64,000 nt of DNA, taken from the NCBI GenBank assembly GCA_019637095.1, contig JAHBWG010000010.1, forward strand, positions 62,001-126,000, written 5' to 3'. The position numbers and the translations under genes were made by a program. Below the pieces are notes generated by a model, which was not told the origin of the DNA, searched no databases, and saw only the letters and a program-made list of their open reading frames with translations. Below, piece after piece: positions 41,247 to 49,182 of this stretch. Source of the DNA: Sandaracinaceae bacterium. GTDB lineage: Bacteria > Myxococcota_A > Polyangia > Polyangiales > Sandaracinaceae. How positions within the stretch are numbered: position 1 is the stretch's first letter; the number at the start of each line of letters is the position of its first letter.

Positions 41247-42435
41247 TCACGCCGTCGAACGCCTCGCCGTAGTCCTGATCGCCGGCGGCGAGCACGGTGA
41301 TCTGGAGGTTTCGGAAGCGATACGCGACGAGCCCGATGGGGAGCACGAGCTCGGCCTCCGCCGCGGCGCCACCCCCTCCGTCGGCCGGCCCGCTCGAGCC
41401 CTGCCCGCCCGCGGCGTCGTCGAGGAGACGATCGAAGTCGCTCGCCGGAGCCGACGGATCGGCCGGCGTCGGGCTCGCGGGGGTCGCGCTCGGCGGCGCG
41501 TCCGGCGCCGGCGGCGCTTCGTCGGTGTCGGCAGCCTGCTGATGGACCTGCAGCGGCAGGACCGGGTCGGGGACGGTGTCGATCGACTGCGCGCCCCGCG
41601 CGACCTCGAGGATGATCGGCTGGATGCGCTCGAGCGCCCAGTTGATCGCTTCGAAACGCTGCTGCGGATCCTCGTCGGTCACCACCTGCCCGTGCTCGAG
41701 CTCGAACCAGCGCGAGAAGCCCTTCTCCGGCAGGAGGATCTCCGCCCGCTCGAGGCGCCCCGCCTCCATGGTGAGGCGCAGATACACGTCGATGCGCCGA
41801 TCGATGCGCGTCGCGCCGGGGACCGGGATGTGATAGGTCTGCCCGTAGTGCTTGATGCAGTACTGGTCCTGCACGCACACCGGGTCCGGCGCGCGACCGA
41901 ACGCCTGCGCGAAGTCCGGGTTCGAGCCGGCGATGCGGCGTAGCGAGCTGCCGTAGCCCTGGAGGCCGACCATGGTGCGCGTCCAGTACTGGACCGCGCG
42001 CGTCACCCACAGACGGCGGGCCTCGGCGGCCTCGGCGCGCTGTCGCTCCTGCAGGTCGCGCTCGGCCTGCGCCTGCTGGGCCGCGGTGCCGGCGACGTGC
42101 GCGAGCGCGTCGAGGCGCGGGCGCGCCTGATCGACGTAGCGTCCGTCGGGGTACACCTGGAGGTACCACTCGAGGCCCTCGCGCGTCGCCGCGGAGCGCC
42201 CCCAGAGCTCGTCCTCGCGCTCCGCGCGGAGCTGCTGGACCTCGGCGATCCACGCACCGCTCGGGTGGTGGTGCACGTACTGCTGCGCCGCGAGCAGACG
42301 GTCGCGGTCGTCGTTCGCCATGCGGACGCGGCGATAGGCGCCGTACTCGTCGTGGCTCGCGAAGGCCGCGCACCCCGCGAGGACGCACGCGCTCACCAAG
42401 AGGGCGCCCGAGGTCTGGACCGCGCGTCGCGTCAT
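41224..42435 (-). CDS. Lipoprotein of unknown function
   Basis: 403 residues from ATG 42435, preceded by GGGGAGGG. The lipobox is LAGC (Cys about 22). A helical N-terminal region with TPR-like pieces (LLAAQQYVHHHPSGAWIAEVQQLRAEREDELWG; YLQVYPDGRYVDQARPRLDALAHV) leads into a central beta-rich part (YHIPVPGATRIDRRIDVYLRL). A Pro/Ala/Asp-rich linker is followed by a last beta domain (VLPIGLVAYRFRNLQI). I do not recognise a family. It is the first gene of a three-gene minus-strand run that continues upstream with the Cys-rich protein and the beta-barrel. Confidence 0.7.
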   Translation of the reverse strand: MTRRAVQTSGALLVSACVLAGCAAFASHDEYGAYRRVRMANDDRDRLLAAQQYVHHHPSGAWIAEVQQLRAEREDELWGRSAATREGLEWYLQVYPDGRYVDQARPRLDALAHVAGTAAQQAQAERDLQERQRAEAAEARRLWVTRAVQYWTRTMVGLQGYGSSLRRIAGSNPDFAQAFGRAPDPVCVQDQYCIKHYGQTYHIPVPGATRIDRRIDVYLRLTMEAGRLERAEILLPEKGFSRWFELEHGQVVTDEDPQQRFEAINWALERIQPIILEVARGAQSIDTVPDPVLPLQVHQQAADTDEAPPAPDAPPSATPASPTPADPSAPASDFDRLLDDAAGGQGSSGPADGGGGAAAEAELVLPIGLVAYRFRNLQITVLAAGDQDYGEAFDGVIIERVRD

Positions 42436-42455
42436 GGCCGTCACCCTCCCCGCGT

Positions 42456-42830
42456 TCACCGACACAGGTTGCAGTCCCCGTACATCATGAGCAAATCCGG
42501 CGTGCTGATCGCGACGAAGTCCGAGCGGCTCAGGAGGATCTCGCACTCCGCCGCGCTCGATCGGGTCGGCTCGCAGCCGTCGGGCCAGCGCGCCGCGTCG
42601 CACATCGAGCTGATGCGTCCCAGGCACGCGGTGAACTCGTCCATGGTGATGCGCGAGCCCTCGAGATCGCGCCGGCACTCCCAGAAGCGGCGGTTGATGC
42701 AGTGCTCGCGGGCGTCGGCGATCGGGAGATCGGCACCGCAGCCGCCGACGTTGCCAGGGGCCGGCCCGACGAGCAGCGCGTAGAGGAGCCCGAGGGAGGC
42801 GAGGCTCAGCGCAAAGCGGCGTGCGCGCAT
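42456..42830 (-). CDS. Small Cys-rich exported protein
   Basis: 124 residues from ATG 42830, which overlaps the upstream stop by one base (TGATG). A signal peptide (FALSLASLGLLYALLVGPAPG) precedes a mature domain with nine cysteines (CGAD, EHC, WEC, TAC, SMC, DGC, AEC, DC, LC). Their near-regular spacing suggests several disulfides. Nothing resembles a heme or zinc site. Its tight coupling to the beta-barrel gene 42830-43504 hints at a partner role in the outer membrane. Family not recognised. Confidence 0.65.
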   Translation of the reverse strand: MRARRFALSLASLGLLYALLVGPAPGNVGGCGADLPIADAREHCINRRFWECRRDLEGSRITMDEFTACLGRISSMCDAARWPDGCEPTRSSAAECEILLSRSDFVAISTPDLLMMYGDCNLCR

Positions 42831-43504
42831 CACGGCAGCACCTCGTAGTCGATGAGGAACCCGGCGTCGACGGCGATGATGGGGTGGACGGTGTCCGCGA
42901 TCCCACCGTACACGTCGAGCTGCGCCTCCGCGTACACGCCGAACCCGGCGAGGAACTTGTAGTGGATGGCGGCGGCGAGCTCGACGCCGAGCGTGAAGTC
43001 GACGCGCGCGCGGTCGCCGAGGCCCTGGCCGAAGACGAGCGGGATGCCGAAGCGCAGCTGCACCTGCAGCTCGTCGCGGTCCATTCCGTCGAGCAGGCGC
43101 CAGAGCGGGAGCAAGAGCTGGTAGCTCGGCGTGATCGACCACTGCGACAGCGGCGCCTGCCCGTTGCTCCCGTTGTCGGCCGAGAGGTTCGTGCTGAGGT
43201 AGAGCCCGACGCCGTGGCGGAGCTCGCGACCCGGCAGGTACACCGCCGCGCCGAGGTCGAGGTAGGCCGGCGCGAGGAAGGTGTGATCGAAGAGCGGGTC
43301 GAGGTTCGCGAGCAGTCGGAACCCGAGGCCGCCGCCGAGATACGCCATGATCCGGAGCGGATCGTCCGAGCTCGTGGCGCGGCCGGTGGACCCGCCGCCC
43401 TCTCCCCACGCGTACCCCTCGTCCTGCGCGGCGGCGGAGGACGGAGCGGTCGCGAGGCCGATGGCCAGGACCGCGATGCACGCGAGGCTCGTTCGTCGTT
43501 GCAC
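42830..43504 (-). CDS. Outer-membrane beta-barrel-like protein
   Basis: 224 residues with a signal peptide (ACIAVLAIGLATAPSSAAAQ, cut near 27). The mature part alternates polar and hydrophobic residues in about ten strands (GLGFRLLANLDPLFD, YLDLGAAVYLPGREL, VGLYLSTNLSADNG, VQLRFGIPLVFGQG, IHYKFLAGFGVYAEAQLDVYGG) and ends in FLIDYEVLP. It resembles the barrel at 29548 in style, not closely in sequence. It is the first gene of the run 43504-41224 (beta-barrel, Cys-rich protein, lipoprotein). Confidence 0.72.
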   Translation of the reverse strand: MQRRTSLACIAVLAIGLATAPSSAAAQDEGYAWGEGGGSTGRATSSDDPLRIMAYLGGGLGFRLLANLDPLFDHTFLAPAYLDLGAAVYLPGRELRHGVGLYLSTNLSADNGSNGQAPLSQWSITPSYQLLLPLWRLLDGMDRDELQVQLRFGIPLVFGQGLGDRARVDFTLGVELAAAIHYKFLAGFGVYAEAQLDVYGGIADTVHPIIAVDAGFLIDYEVLP

Positions 43505-43563
43505 GGCGCGCGACGGTAGTGGAGGCGAATGGGGGGGTCAAGGCGTGCTATGAACGAGGCGTC

Positions 43564-44160
43564 GTGTCCCGCTTCTGGGCTGGATTCGCCGTCGCCTCGG
43601 TCCTCTGGGCCGGCGCCGGCGTGGCGCTGTACGTGACCGTCGGGATCGGCGAGCCCGAGCCGGCCCCGCTCGCGGCCGCGCCGGCGCCCGAGCCGGCCGA
43701 GGTGGAGGAGGACACGGACGAGCCGTCCGAGCGGCGGCGAGGCCGCCGGCGCGGGCGCGCGCGCGCCGGCGAGCCGCGCTCCGCGGCGGCGACGCCGACG
43801 GGCAGCGGCGAGCGCGGCGACGATCTCGGCGACGACGAGGCGCGCCGCGTCGACATGAGCGCGAGCGGTGGCGAACAGCAGCTCCGGCCCGCGCAGATCG
43901 ACGCCGGCTTCGGCGCGTCGATGGGCGCGGTGCGCCGCTGCCTCGTTTTGATCCCGGGCGACGCGCAGGTGCGAGGGAGGGTCACCTTCGGCCTGCGCAT
44001 CGCCGGCACGGGCCGCGTCACGCGAGCGCACCTGAGCGGCCCGCGCGCCGTCACGACCGGCGAGTGCGGTGAGTGTCTCGAGCGCGTCGCCCGCGGCATG
44101 CGCTTCGACACGTTCGATGGGCCCGAGATGATCGTCCGCTACCCGCTGGATCTCGAGTGA
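43564..44160 (+). CDS. AgmX/PglI C-terminal-domain protein
   Basis: 198 residues from GTG 43564. One membrane segment (about 3-24) is followed by a Pro/Glu/Arg-rich linker. The C-terminal 90 residues fit the AgmX/PglI C-terminal domain: IDAGFGASMGAVRRCL, then VRGRVTFGLRIAGTGRVTRAHL and CLERVARGMRFDTFDGPEMIVRYPLDLE. It is TonB-like in fold and contains a Cys in the first helix and a pair in GECGECL. In myxobacteria AgmX is associated with gliding-machinery or TonB-like export systems, but such domains also occur in unrelated envelope proteins. A lipoprotein gene follows 4 bp later. Confidence 0.75.
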   Translation: MSRFWAGFAVASVLWAGAGVALYVTVGIGEPEPAPLAAAPAPEPAEVEEDTDEPSERRRGRRRGRARAGEPRSAAATPTGSGERGDDLGDDEARRVDMSASGGEQQLRPAQIDAGFGASMGAVRRCLVLIPGDAQVRGRVTFGLRIAGTGRVTRAHLSGPRAVTTGECGECLERVARGMRFDTFDGPEMIVRYPLDLE

Positions 44161-44164
44161 GCCG

Positions 44165-44668
44165 ATGCGATCCCTCCCTCTCTGCCTCGCGATTCTCTGC
44201 GCCGGTCTCCTCGTCAGCCTCGCGGGCTGCGGTGGAGGGACGCCGGTCACCTCACGCGCCGAGCGCCGCACGCTCGACGAGACGCGCGCGCTCCAGTTGG
44301 TCGAGGAGGTCCTGATCGAGCGCGGCATCCCACGCAACCGCGCGTGGTCGGTGCCGCTCGCCTCGCGGCGAGAGCTCGACGTGGATCTGCGGCTCGCGCA
44401 GTCGCGGTTCGGGATCGAGTGGATCTCGCCCCAGGACCGCGCCGACCTCGGCGACGCCGTGCCCGGGCCGGCCACCGGTGGGAACCTGCGCATCGTGCCC
44501 GGCGCCGGCGACCAAGAGATCCTGCTGCTCGAGCACACGACCTACGAGTACGTCAACGAGCGCGAGCACGTGCAGGCCGGGCTCGCCGGCGCCCGCGAGA
44601 CCGAGGAGCGGCTGCGCCGCGACGTGATCGACTTCCTCCACTACATCGACGGACAGGGCGGGCTCTGA
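44165..44668 (+). CDS. Lipoprotein of unknown function, downstream of AgmX-type protein
   Basis: 167 residues from ATG 44165, 4 bp after the upstream stop. The lipobox is LAGC (Cys about 22), followed by Gly-rich GGG. The mature part is alpha/beta (LDETRALQLVEEVLIERG; DQEILLLEHTTYEYVNERE; LRRDVIDFLHYIDGQGGL). The linkage to the AgmX-domain gene suggests both proteins work in the same envelope process, which is inference. No family was recognised. Confidence 0.7.
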   Translation: MRSLPLCLAILCAGLLVSLAGCGGGTPVTSRAERRTLDETRALQLVEEVLIERGIPRNRAWSVPLASRRELDVDLRLAQSRFGIEWISPQDRADLGDAVPGPATGGNLRIVPGAGDQEILLLEHTTYEYVNEREHVQAGLAGARETEERLRRDVIDFLHYIDGQGGL

Positions 44669-44688
44669 GCCGTCGCCGGCAGGACCGC

Positions 44689-46413
44689 GTGCGGCGCGAG
44701 CGCGCGGCGGCGGCGGCGGCGGCCGCCGCCGAGGCCGTCGCGACCGGAGGGGCTCCCGCCGCCGCCTCGGCCGGTCCCGCGCGCGGGGCCGCCTATGCGG
44801 TGATCGCCATCGCCGCGACGATCGCGTTCGGGCGCGCGGTCCCCTTCGCGCTCCTCGATGGCTGGGACGACGACCGCTTCCTCATCGACGACCCCTTGGT
44901 CCACGAGGTCGGGCTCGACTCGCTCGTCGCGATCTTCGCGCGCCCGCACTTCCAGGCCTATCACCCGCTGCACCTCCTCTCGTACTGGCTCGACGTCCCG
45001 TGGGTCGGCGCGGACGGGCCCGTCATCCACGCGGTCTCGCTCGCCCTCTGGGTCCTCGCGCTCTTCGCGGTCTACGAGGCGGGCCGCGCGCTGCGCCTCG
45101 GCCCGCTCGGCGCGCTCGCCGCGACGCTGTTCGTCGGGCTGCACCCCGTCCAGGTGGAGGCGGTGACGTGGGCGACCGGGCGCAAGGACATCCTCGCCCT
45201 CGGCTTCGCGGCGCTCGCGCTGATCGCGCACCTGCGCGCGGAGCGCCCGTTCGATCGCTACCGCTTGGCGTCGCTCGCCGCCTTCTCCCTCGCGGCGCTC
45301 TCGAAGACGAGCGCCCTGCCTCTGCCGATCGTCCTGTTCACCGCCGAGGTGCTCGTCCGCGGCCGCGACTGGCGCCGCGCCGCGCTCGCCGTGGCGCCGT
45401 CGCTCCTCGTGGCGGTCGGGCTGGGCGCGCTCACGATCGCGATCTGGTCCGACGCCGAGATGACCCGCCCCCTCGAGGTGGTCCCGCGCGCCCGGCTCGT
45501 GCTCGCCACGCTCACCCACCACCTCGAGACGGTGCTCCTCCCCGCGCGCGTCTCGCCGCTCTACCCGATCGCGCGCACCGACGAGCACGCGCTCGGTGCG
45601 CTGCTCCTCGGGCCGCTCGCGCTCGGCGTGCTCGCCGCCCTCGCGTGGCGCACGCGCGATCCGCACCTGCGCTTCGGCGTCATCGCCTTCGTCGCGCTGT
45701 GGCTGCCGGTCTCGAACGTGATCCCGCTCTACTTCCAGTGGCAGGACCGCTACCTCTCGCTCCCGATCTGGCCGCTCGCGATCGCCGCGGGCGCAGGCCT
45801 CGACGCGCTGCGGCGCGTGCCGGGGCCCCGCTGGCCGGCGCCCGCGTGCGCGGCGCTCGTCGCCGGCCTGCTCGCCGCGCGCACCGCGCAGTACGCGGGC
45901 CGATGGCAGGACGCCGAGACGCTGTTCGGCCACGCCGCGGCGACGCATCCCGGCGAATTCTACGCGTGGTTGAACCTCGGCCACGCCCGGGTGCGGCGCG
46001 GCGAGCTCGACGGCGGGCTCCGCGCCTACGAGCGCGCCCTCGAGGCGGCGAACCTCGGGCTCGGACACGACGCGCGGTTTCGCGCCGTGCTGCTCGTCGA
46101 CGAGCGCGACCAGCGCCTCACGCCTTCTCGCGCGGACGCGCTCGTCGCGCGGTTCCAGGGGGCGCGCGCGAGGCCCGAGTCGCTGCGGGACCTCGCCGCG
46201 GAGCTGGCCGAGGCGGGCTACCGGCGCGCGACGATGCTCGCGCTCGACTACGCGTTCGCGCTCTCGCCGCCGACGGACGAGGTCCTCGAGCGCGCCGCCG
46301 CGACTCAGCTCGAGCGGGGGCACACGTGGCTGGCCGACTACTACGTCTCGCGCATGCGCCGGCGTCCGCTGCTCCCCGCGCTCATCCGCCGCGCGCCCGT
46401 CAGCGACCCTTGA
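44689..46413 (+). CDS. TMTC-like GT-C membrane protein with TPR tail
   Basis: 574 residues from GTG 44689. After an Ala-rich cytoplasmic tail there are about nine to eleven membrane segments. The first loop carries the GT-C-like signature DGWDDDRFLIDDPLVHEV, then HFQAYHPLHLLSYWLD and LHPVQVEAVTWATGRKDI, typical of the TMTC/DUF1736 group, which transfers mannose from a lipid carrier in eukaryotes. A short TPR region (about 420-520) follows with AWLNLGHARVRRGELDGGLRAYERAL. The donor and acceptor in bacteria are unknown. It follows the lipoprotein gene by 20 bp. The 3' end overlaps the convergent enoyl-CoA hydratase gene by 14 bp. Confidence 0.78.
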   Translation: MRRERAAAAAAAAAEAVATGGAPAAASAGPARGAAYAVIAIAATIAFGRAVPFALLDGWDDDRFLIDDPLVHEVGLDSLVAIFARPHFQAYHPLHLLSYWLDVPWVGADGPVIHAVSLALWVLALFAVYEAGRALRLGPLGALAATLFVGLHPVQVEAVTWATGRKDILALGFAALALIAHLRAERPFDRYRLASLAAFSLAALSKTSALPLPIVLFTAEVLVRGRDWRRAALAVAPSLLVAVGLGALTIAIWSDAEMTRPLEVVPRARLVLATLTHHLETVLLPARVSPLYPIARTDEHALGALLLGPLALGVLAALAWRTRDPHLRFGVIAFVALWLPVSNVIPLYFQWQDRYLSLPIWPLAIAAGAGLDALRRVPGPRWPAPACAALVAGLLAARTAQYAGRWQDAETLFGHAAATHPGEFYAWLNLGHARVRRGELDGGLRAYERALEAANLGLGHDARFRAVLLVDERDQRLTPSRADALVARFQGARARPESLRDLAAELAEAGYRRATMLALDYAFALSPPTDEVLERAAATQLERGHTWLADYYVSRMRRRPLLPALIRRAPVSDP

Positions 46414-47218
46414 AGCTGGGCGCGCGCTTCTCGGCGAACGCGGCGAGCGCCTCGAGCCGATCCTCGGAGGCCAGCGTGCGCTCGTAGCACCGCGCCTCGA
46501 GCGAGAGCCCGTCGTCGAGCGCGCGGTCGCCCGCGCCGTCGATCGCCTCGAGCGCGGCGGCGATCGCGATCGGCGCGGCCCGGGTCAGCGGCTCGGCCCA
46601 CGCGAGCGCGAAGTCGAGCGCCCGCGTCCCCTCCGGCGCGACGCGGTTCACGATCCCGAGCGCGAGCGCCTCGGCCGCGTCGACGCGCCGGGCGAAGAGC
46701 ACGAGCTCCTTCGCGCGCGCCTCGCCGACGATCCGCGTCAGCCGCTGCGTCCCGCCCGCGCCCGGGATGATCCCGAGGGAGGTCTCGGTGAGGCCGAGCG
46801 TGACGTGCGACGCGGCGACGCGCAGATCGCACGCGAGCGCGAGCTCGAGGCCGCCGCCGAACGCGACGCCGTCGAGCGCGGCGATGACCGGGACGCCGAG
46901 CCGGTCGATCGCGCCGAAGCTCGCGCGATAGAGCGGGAGGAAGTCGCGCACGTCCTCCTCGTCCATCGAGCGGCGCTCCTTGAGGTCCGCACCTGCGCAA
47001 AACGCCTTGTCGCCTGCGCCGGTGAGCACGACGGCGCGCAGCGTGCGGTCGCCCGCCGCTTCGCGCGCGAGCCGCCCGAGCTCGCGGACGGCCGCGCGCG
47101 ACAGCGCGTTCAGGCGCTCGGGGCGATCGATCGTCCAGATCGCGATCGCGCCCCGTCGCTCCGTCCTCACCCCGAGGCCGCCGGCGGCCTCGATCTCCCG
47201 CTTCGCCTGTTCGCCCAT
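46400..47218 (-). CDS. Enoyl-CoA hydratase/isomerase family protein
   Basis: 272 residues from ATG 47218. Crotonase fold: FCAGADLKE at 73-81 gives the first oxyanion-hole amide, GVAFGGGLELALACD at 117-131 the second. Both catalytic glutamates of true hydratases are present: E125 and E145 (TETSLGIIPGAGGTQ). The C-terminal helix (AFAEKRAPSFKGR) is standard. It is therefore likely an active 2,3-enoyl-CoA hydratase of fatty-acid or amino-acid breakdown. No beta-oxidation genes are linked. Upstream starts in this frame overlap the PEGA protein's 3' end and are not favoured. Confidence 0.93.
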   Translation of the reverse strand: MGEQAKREIEAAGGLGVRTERRGAIAIWTIDRPERLNALSRAAVRELGRLAREAAGDRTLRAVVLTGAGDKAFCAGADLKERRSMDEEDVRDFLPLYRASFGAIDRLGVPVIAALDGVAFGGGLELALACDLRVAASHVTLGLTETSLGIIPGAGGTQRLTRIVGEARAKELVLFARRVDAAEALALGIVNRVAPEGTRALDFALAWAEPLTRAAPIAIAAALEAIDGAGDRALDDGLSLEARCYERTLASEDRLEALAAFAEKRAPSFKGR

Positions 47219-47240
47219 GGCGGCCCGGCTTAGCAGACGC

Positions 47241-48005
47241 TCAGGGGAACTCCCAGCCCATCGGGGAGACGCTCCGCGTCGGGATCGAGAAGTCCGCGTC
47301 GCACTGGTTGCCCGGGCCCATCCCACAGAACGACGCGGCCTGGCTCGGCTCGGTGAGCACCACCACCAGGATGATCACCGCGACCGTCACCACGGCGACG
47401 CCGGCGCCGATGAGGATCCACGTCAACGGCTCCTCGAACCACTCGGTCGGCCGCGCCTCGAGCAGCTCGGGCGGCAACAGCTCGAGGTCGACGCTGAGCA
47501 GCTCGGTCTGCCCCGGCCGCGCGGTCACCTCGCGGATCGCCTCGTGATGGCGCGGCGCAGTGACGCGCACGCTGTGCTCGCCCTCGGCGAGCTCGATCTC
47601 GATCGGCGTGCTCCCGCGGAAGGTCCCGTCGACGAAGACGCTCGCCTCCTCCGGCGTCGAGCGCACCGTGAGGACCATCGCGAGCGGCATCATGTCGACC
47701 TCGATGGTCGCGCGCTCGCCCGCTCGGATCTCGACCACGGTGCCGAACTCGGTGTAGCCGCCGCGCCGGACGCGCACGGTGTGGCTTCCGGGGGCGAGCT
47801 GGACCGGCGCCTCGAGCGGCGTGTAGCCGACCGACTCCTCGTCCACGAGGACCTCGGCGCCTTCGATGGTGGCGTCGATGACGAGCGAGCCAGGCGCGGA
47901 CGACGCCGGCGGGCGCGGGCGGCGCTGGGCGCCAGCCTCCGCCGCGCTCGTGAGGACGAGCGCCACGGCGGCGAGCGCGACGAGCCACGAGCGACTCTCC
48001 ACCAC
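47241..48005 (-). CDS. PEGA-domain protein with C-terminal anchor
   Basis: 254 residues from GTG 48005. A signal peptide (LVALAAVALVLTSAAEAGAQ) is followed by two PEGA modules: about 39-106 (VLVDEESVGYTPLEAPVQLAPGSHTVRV) and about 110-176 (VFVDGTFRGSTPIEIELAEGEHSVRV). A single membrane segment (about 194-217) then anchors the C-terminus, leaving a short Cys-containing tail (CGMGPGNQCDADF). PEGA modules are surface or wall-binding beta-folds abundant in myxobacteria. It shares its domain with the kinase 53539-56349 but has no kinase part. Confidence 0.82.
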   Translation of the reverse strand: MVESRSWLVALAAVALVLTSAAEAGAQRRPRPPASSAPGSLVIDATIEGAEVLVDEESVGYTPLEAPVQLAPGSHTVRVRRGGYTEFGTVVEIRAGERATIEVDMMPLAMVLTVRSTPEEASVFVDGTFRGSTPIEIELAEGEHSVRVTAPRHHEAIREVTARPGQTELLSVDLELLPPELLEARPTEWFEEPLTWILIGAGVAVVTVAVIILVVVLTEPSQAASFCGMGPGNQCDADFSIPTRSVSPMGWEFP

Positions 48006-48037
48006 GACACGAGAGTAGAGAGCCGACCCGGTGCGCG

Positions 48038-48916
48038 TCAATCGCGGCCCTCGCGCCGCAGCGCGCGGTAGGCGTCGAGCCGGCGCTGGAAGCGCTCCGG
48101 CCGCCGCGCGACGCGCACCGCCTCGGCGAAGGCCGCCTCCGCCTGATCCTCGCGACCGAGCTCGTGCAGGAGGATCCCTCGCCCGACGTGCGCCGGCGCG
48201 AAGGACGGCTGCGCGCGCACGACGTCGTCGTAGATCGCGAGCGCGGCCTCGAACCGGCCGCTGTTCACGTAGAGCGCTGCGAGGCCCAGGCGCATGCCCG
48301 CGTGGCGCGGGTGACGCGCGATCCCCCGCCGGAACGCCTCCTCCGCGCCGGCGACGTCGCCTGCCGCGTTGCGCGCGAGGGCGAGCCCGTTCCACGTCTC
48401 GGCGTGCGCGGGGTCGAGCTCGATCGAGCGGGCGAGCGAGCCCAGCGCGAGCTCGGCTCGCCCCCAGCGCAGCAGGCGCGTGCCCAACACCCTGTGCGCC
48501 CACGCCGAGCGCGGGGCCGCCTCGACCGCCTGCCGGTAGGCGACGAACGCCTCGTCGTAGCGGCGTTGCAGCTCCCACGCGTGGCCGATGAGCACCCGCG
48601 GGAGCGCCGCGCGCGGGCGCAGGCGCGCGCACGTCGAGAGCGCCTCACGTGCGCGCTCGTAGCGCTCCGCCGCCATCTCCGCGCGCCCGAGCGCGAGCCA
48701 CGCCTCGGCGTCGTCGGGTCGCTCGCGTGTCGCGCTCCCGAACGCGCGCGCGGCGGCCTCGAAGTCACCGCGGACCATCGCGCGCCGCCCGTCGTGCATC
48801 GGCCCGAGGCAGCCCGTGAGCGCGACCACCGCGAGGGCGAGCGCGGCCCACCGCGGGGCTTGACCGCGCGAGGCGCCGCTCGCACGATGCGCGCGATGGA
48901 ACGTGCCCTGCTCCAA
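48038..48916 (-). CDS. TPR lipoprotein
   Basis: 292 residues if started at TTG 48916, the only in-frame start giving a signal peptide directly before the lipobox LTGC (Cys about 36). The mature part is five to six TPR units (AFGSATRERPDDAEAWLALGRAEMA; VEAAPRSAWAHRVLG; ALARNAAGDVAGAEEAFRRGIARHP; AIYDDVVRAQPSFAPAHVGRGIL). Such lipoproteins often assemble outer-membrane or polysaccharide machines. The start is uncertain and overlaps the divergent small gene. It lies 32 bp upstream of the PEGA protein gene on the same strand. Confidence 0.72.
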   Translation of the reverse strand: MEQGTFHRAHRASGASRGQAPRWAALALAVVALTGCLGPMHDGRRAMVRGDFEAAARAFGSATRERPDDAEAWLALGRAEMAAERYERAREALSTCARLRPRAALPRVLIGHAWELQRRYDEAFVAYRQAVEAAPRSAWAHRVLGTRLLRWGRAELALGSLARSIELDPAHAETWNGLALARNAAGDVAGAEEAFRRGIARHPRHAGMRLGLAALYVNSGRFEAALAIYDDVVRAQPSFAPAHVGRGILLHELGREDQAEAAFAEAVRVARRPERFQRRLDAYRALRREGRD

Positions 48917-49174
48917 TCGATCCTCGAAGGCGCCGAAGGCGTCGAGCGCGACGGCGACGGCACCTTCTCGGCCGAGGGCGAGCATCGGGCGACGTTGTAC
49001 CTCGGCGGCGAGGGCGGGACGACCCTCGTGGGCGACCTGGTGAAGATCACGCTCCACGATCAGTACGTCGCGGCCGAGGCGAAGAACCGCACCCTGCACT
49101 GCCTGCTGTACGGGCCGATCTTCGGCGTCGCGATCAAGCGCCCGCGCGCCGAGGGTCCCCGCACGGGCTTCTGA
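48887..49174 (+). CDS. Small conserved-looking protein, 95 aa
   Basis: ATG 48887, with ATG 48896 as alternative. The protein is soluble and compact, beta-rich in the middle: ALLQSILEGAEGVERDGDGTF, then HRATLYLGGEGGTTLVGDLVKITLHDQYVAAEAKNRT and FGVAIKRPRAEGPRTGF. No signal peptide and no metal motif. It sits just before PilR (8 bp), so it may be co-transcribed with it. It is divergent from the TPR lipoprotein and overlaps its likely start. I cannot name the family. Confidence 0.62.
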   Translation: MRAMERALLQSILEGAEGVERDGDGTFSAEGEHRATLYLGGEGGTTLVGDLVKITLHDQYVAAEAKNRTLHCLLYGPIFGVAIKRPRAEGPRTGF

Positions 49175-49182
49175 AGCGCGCC

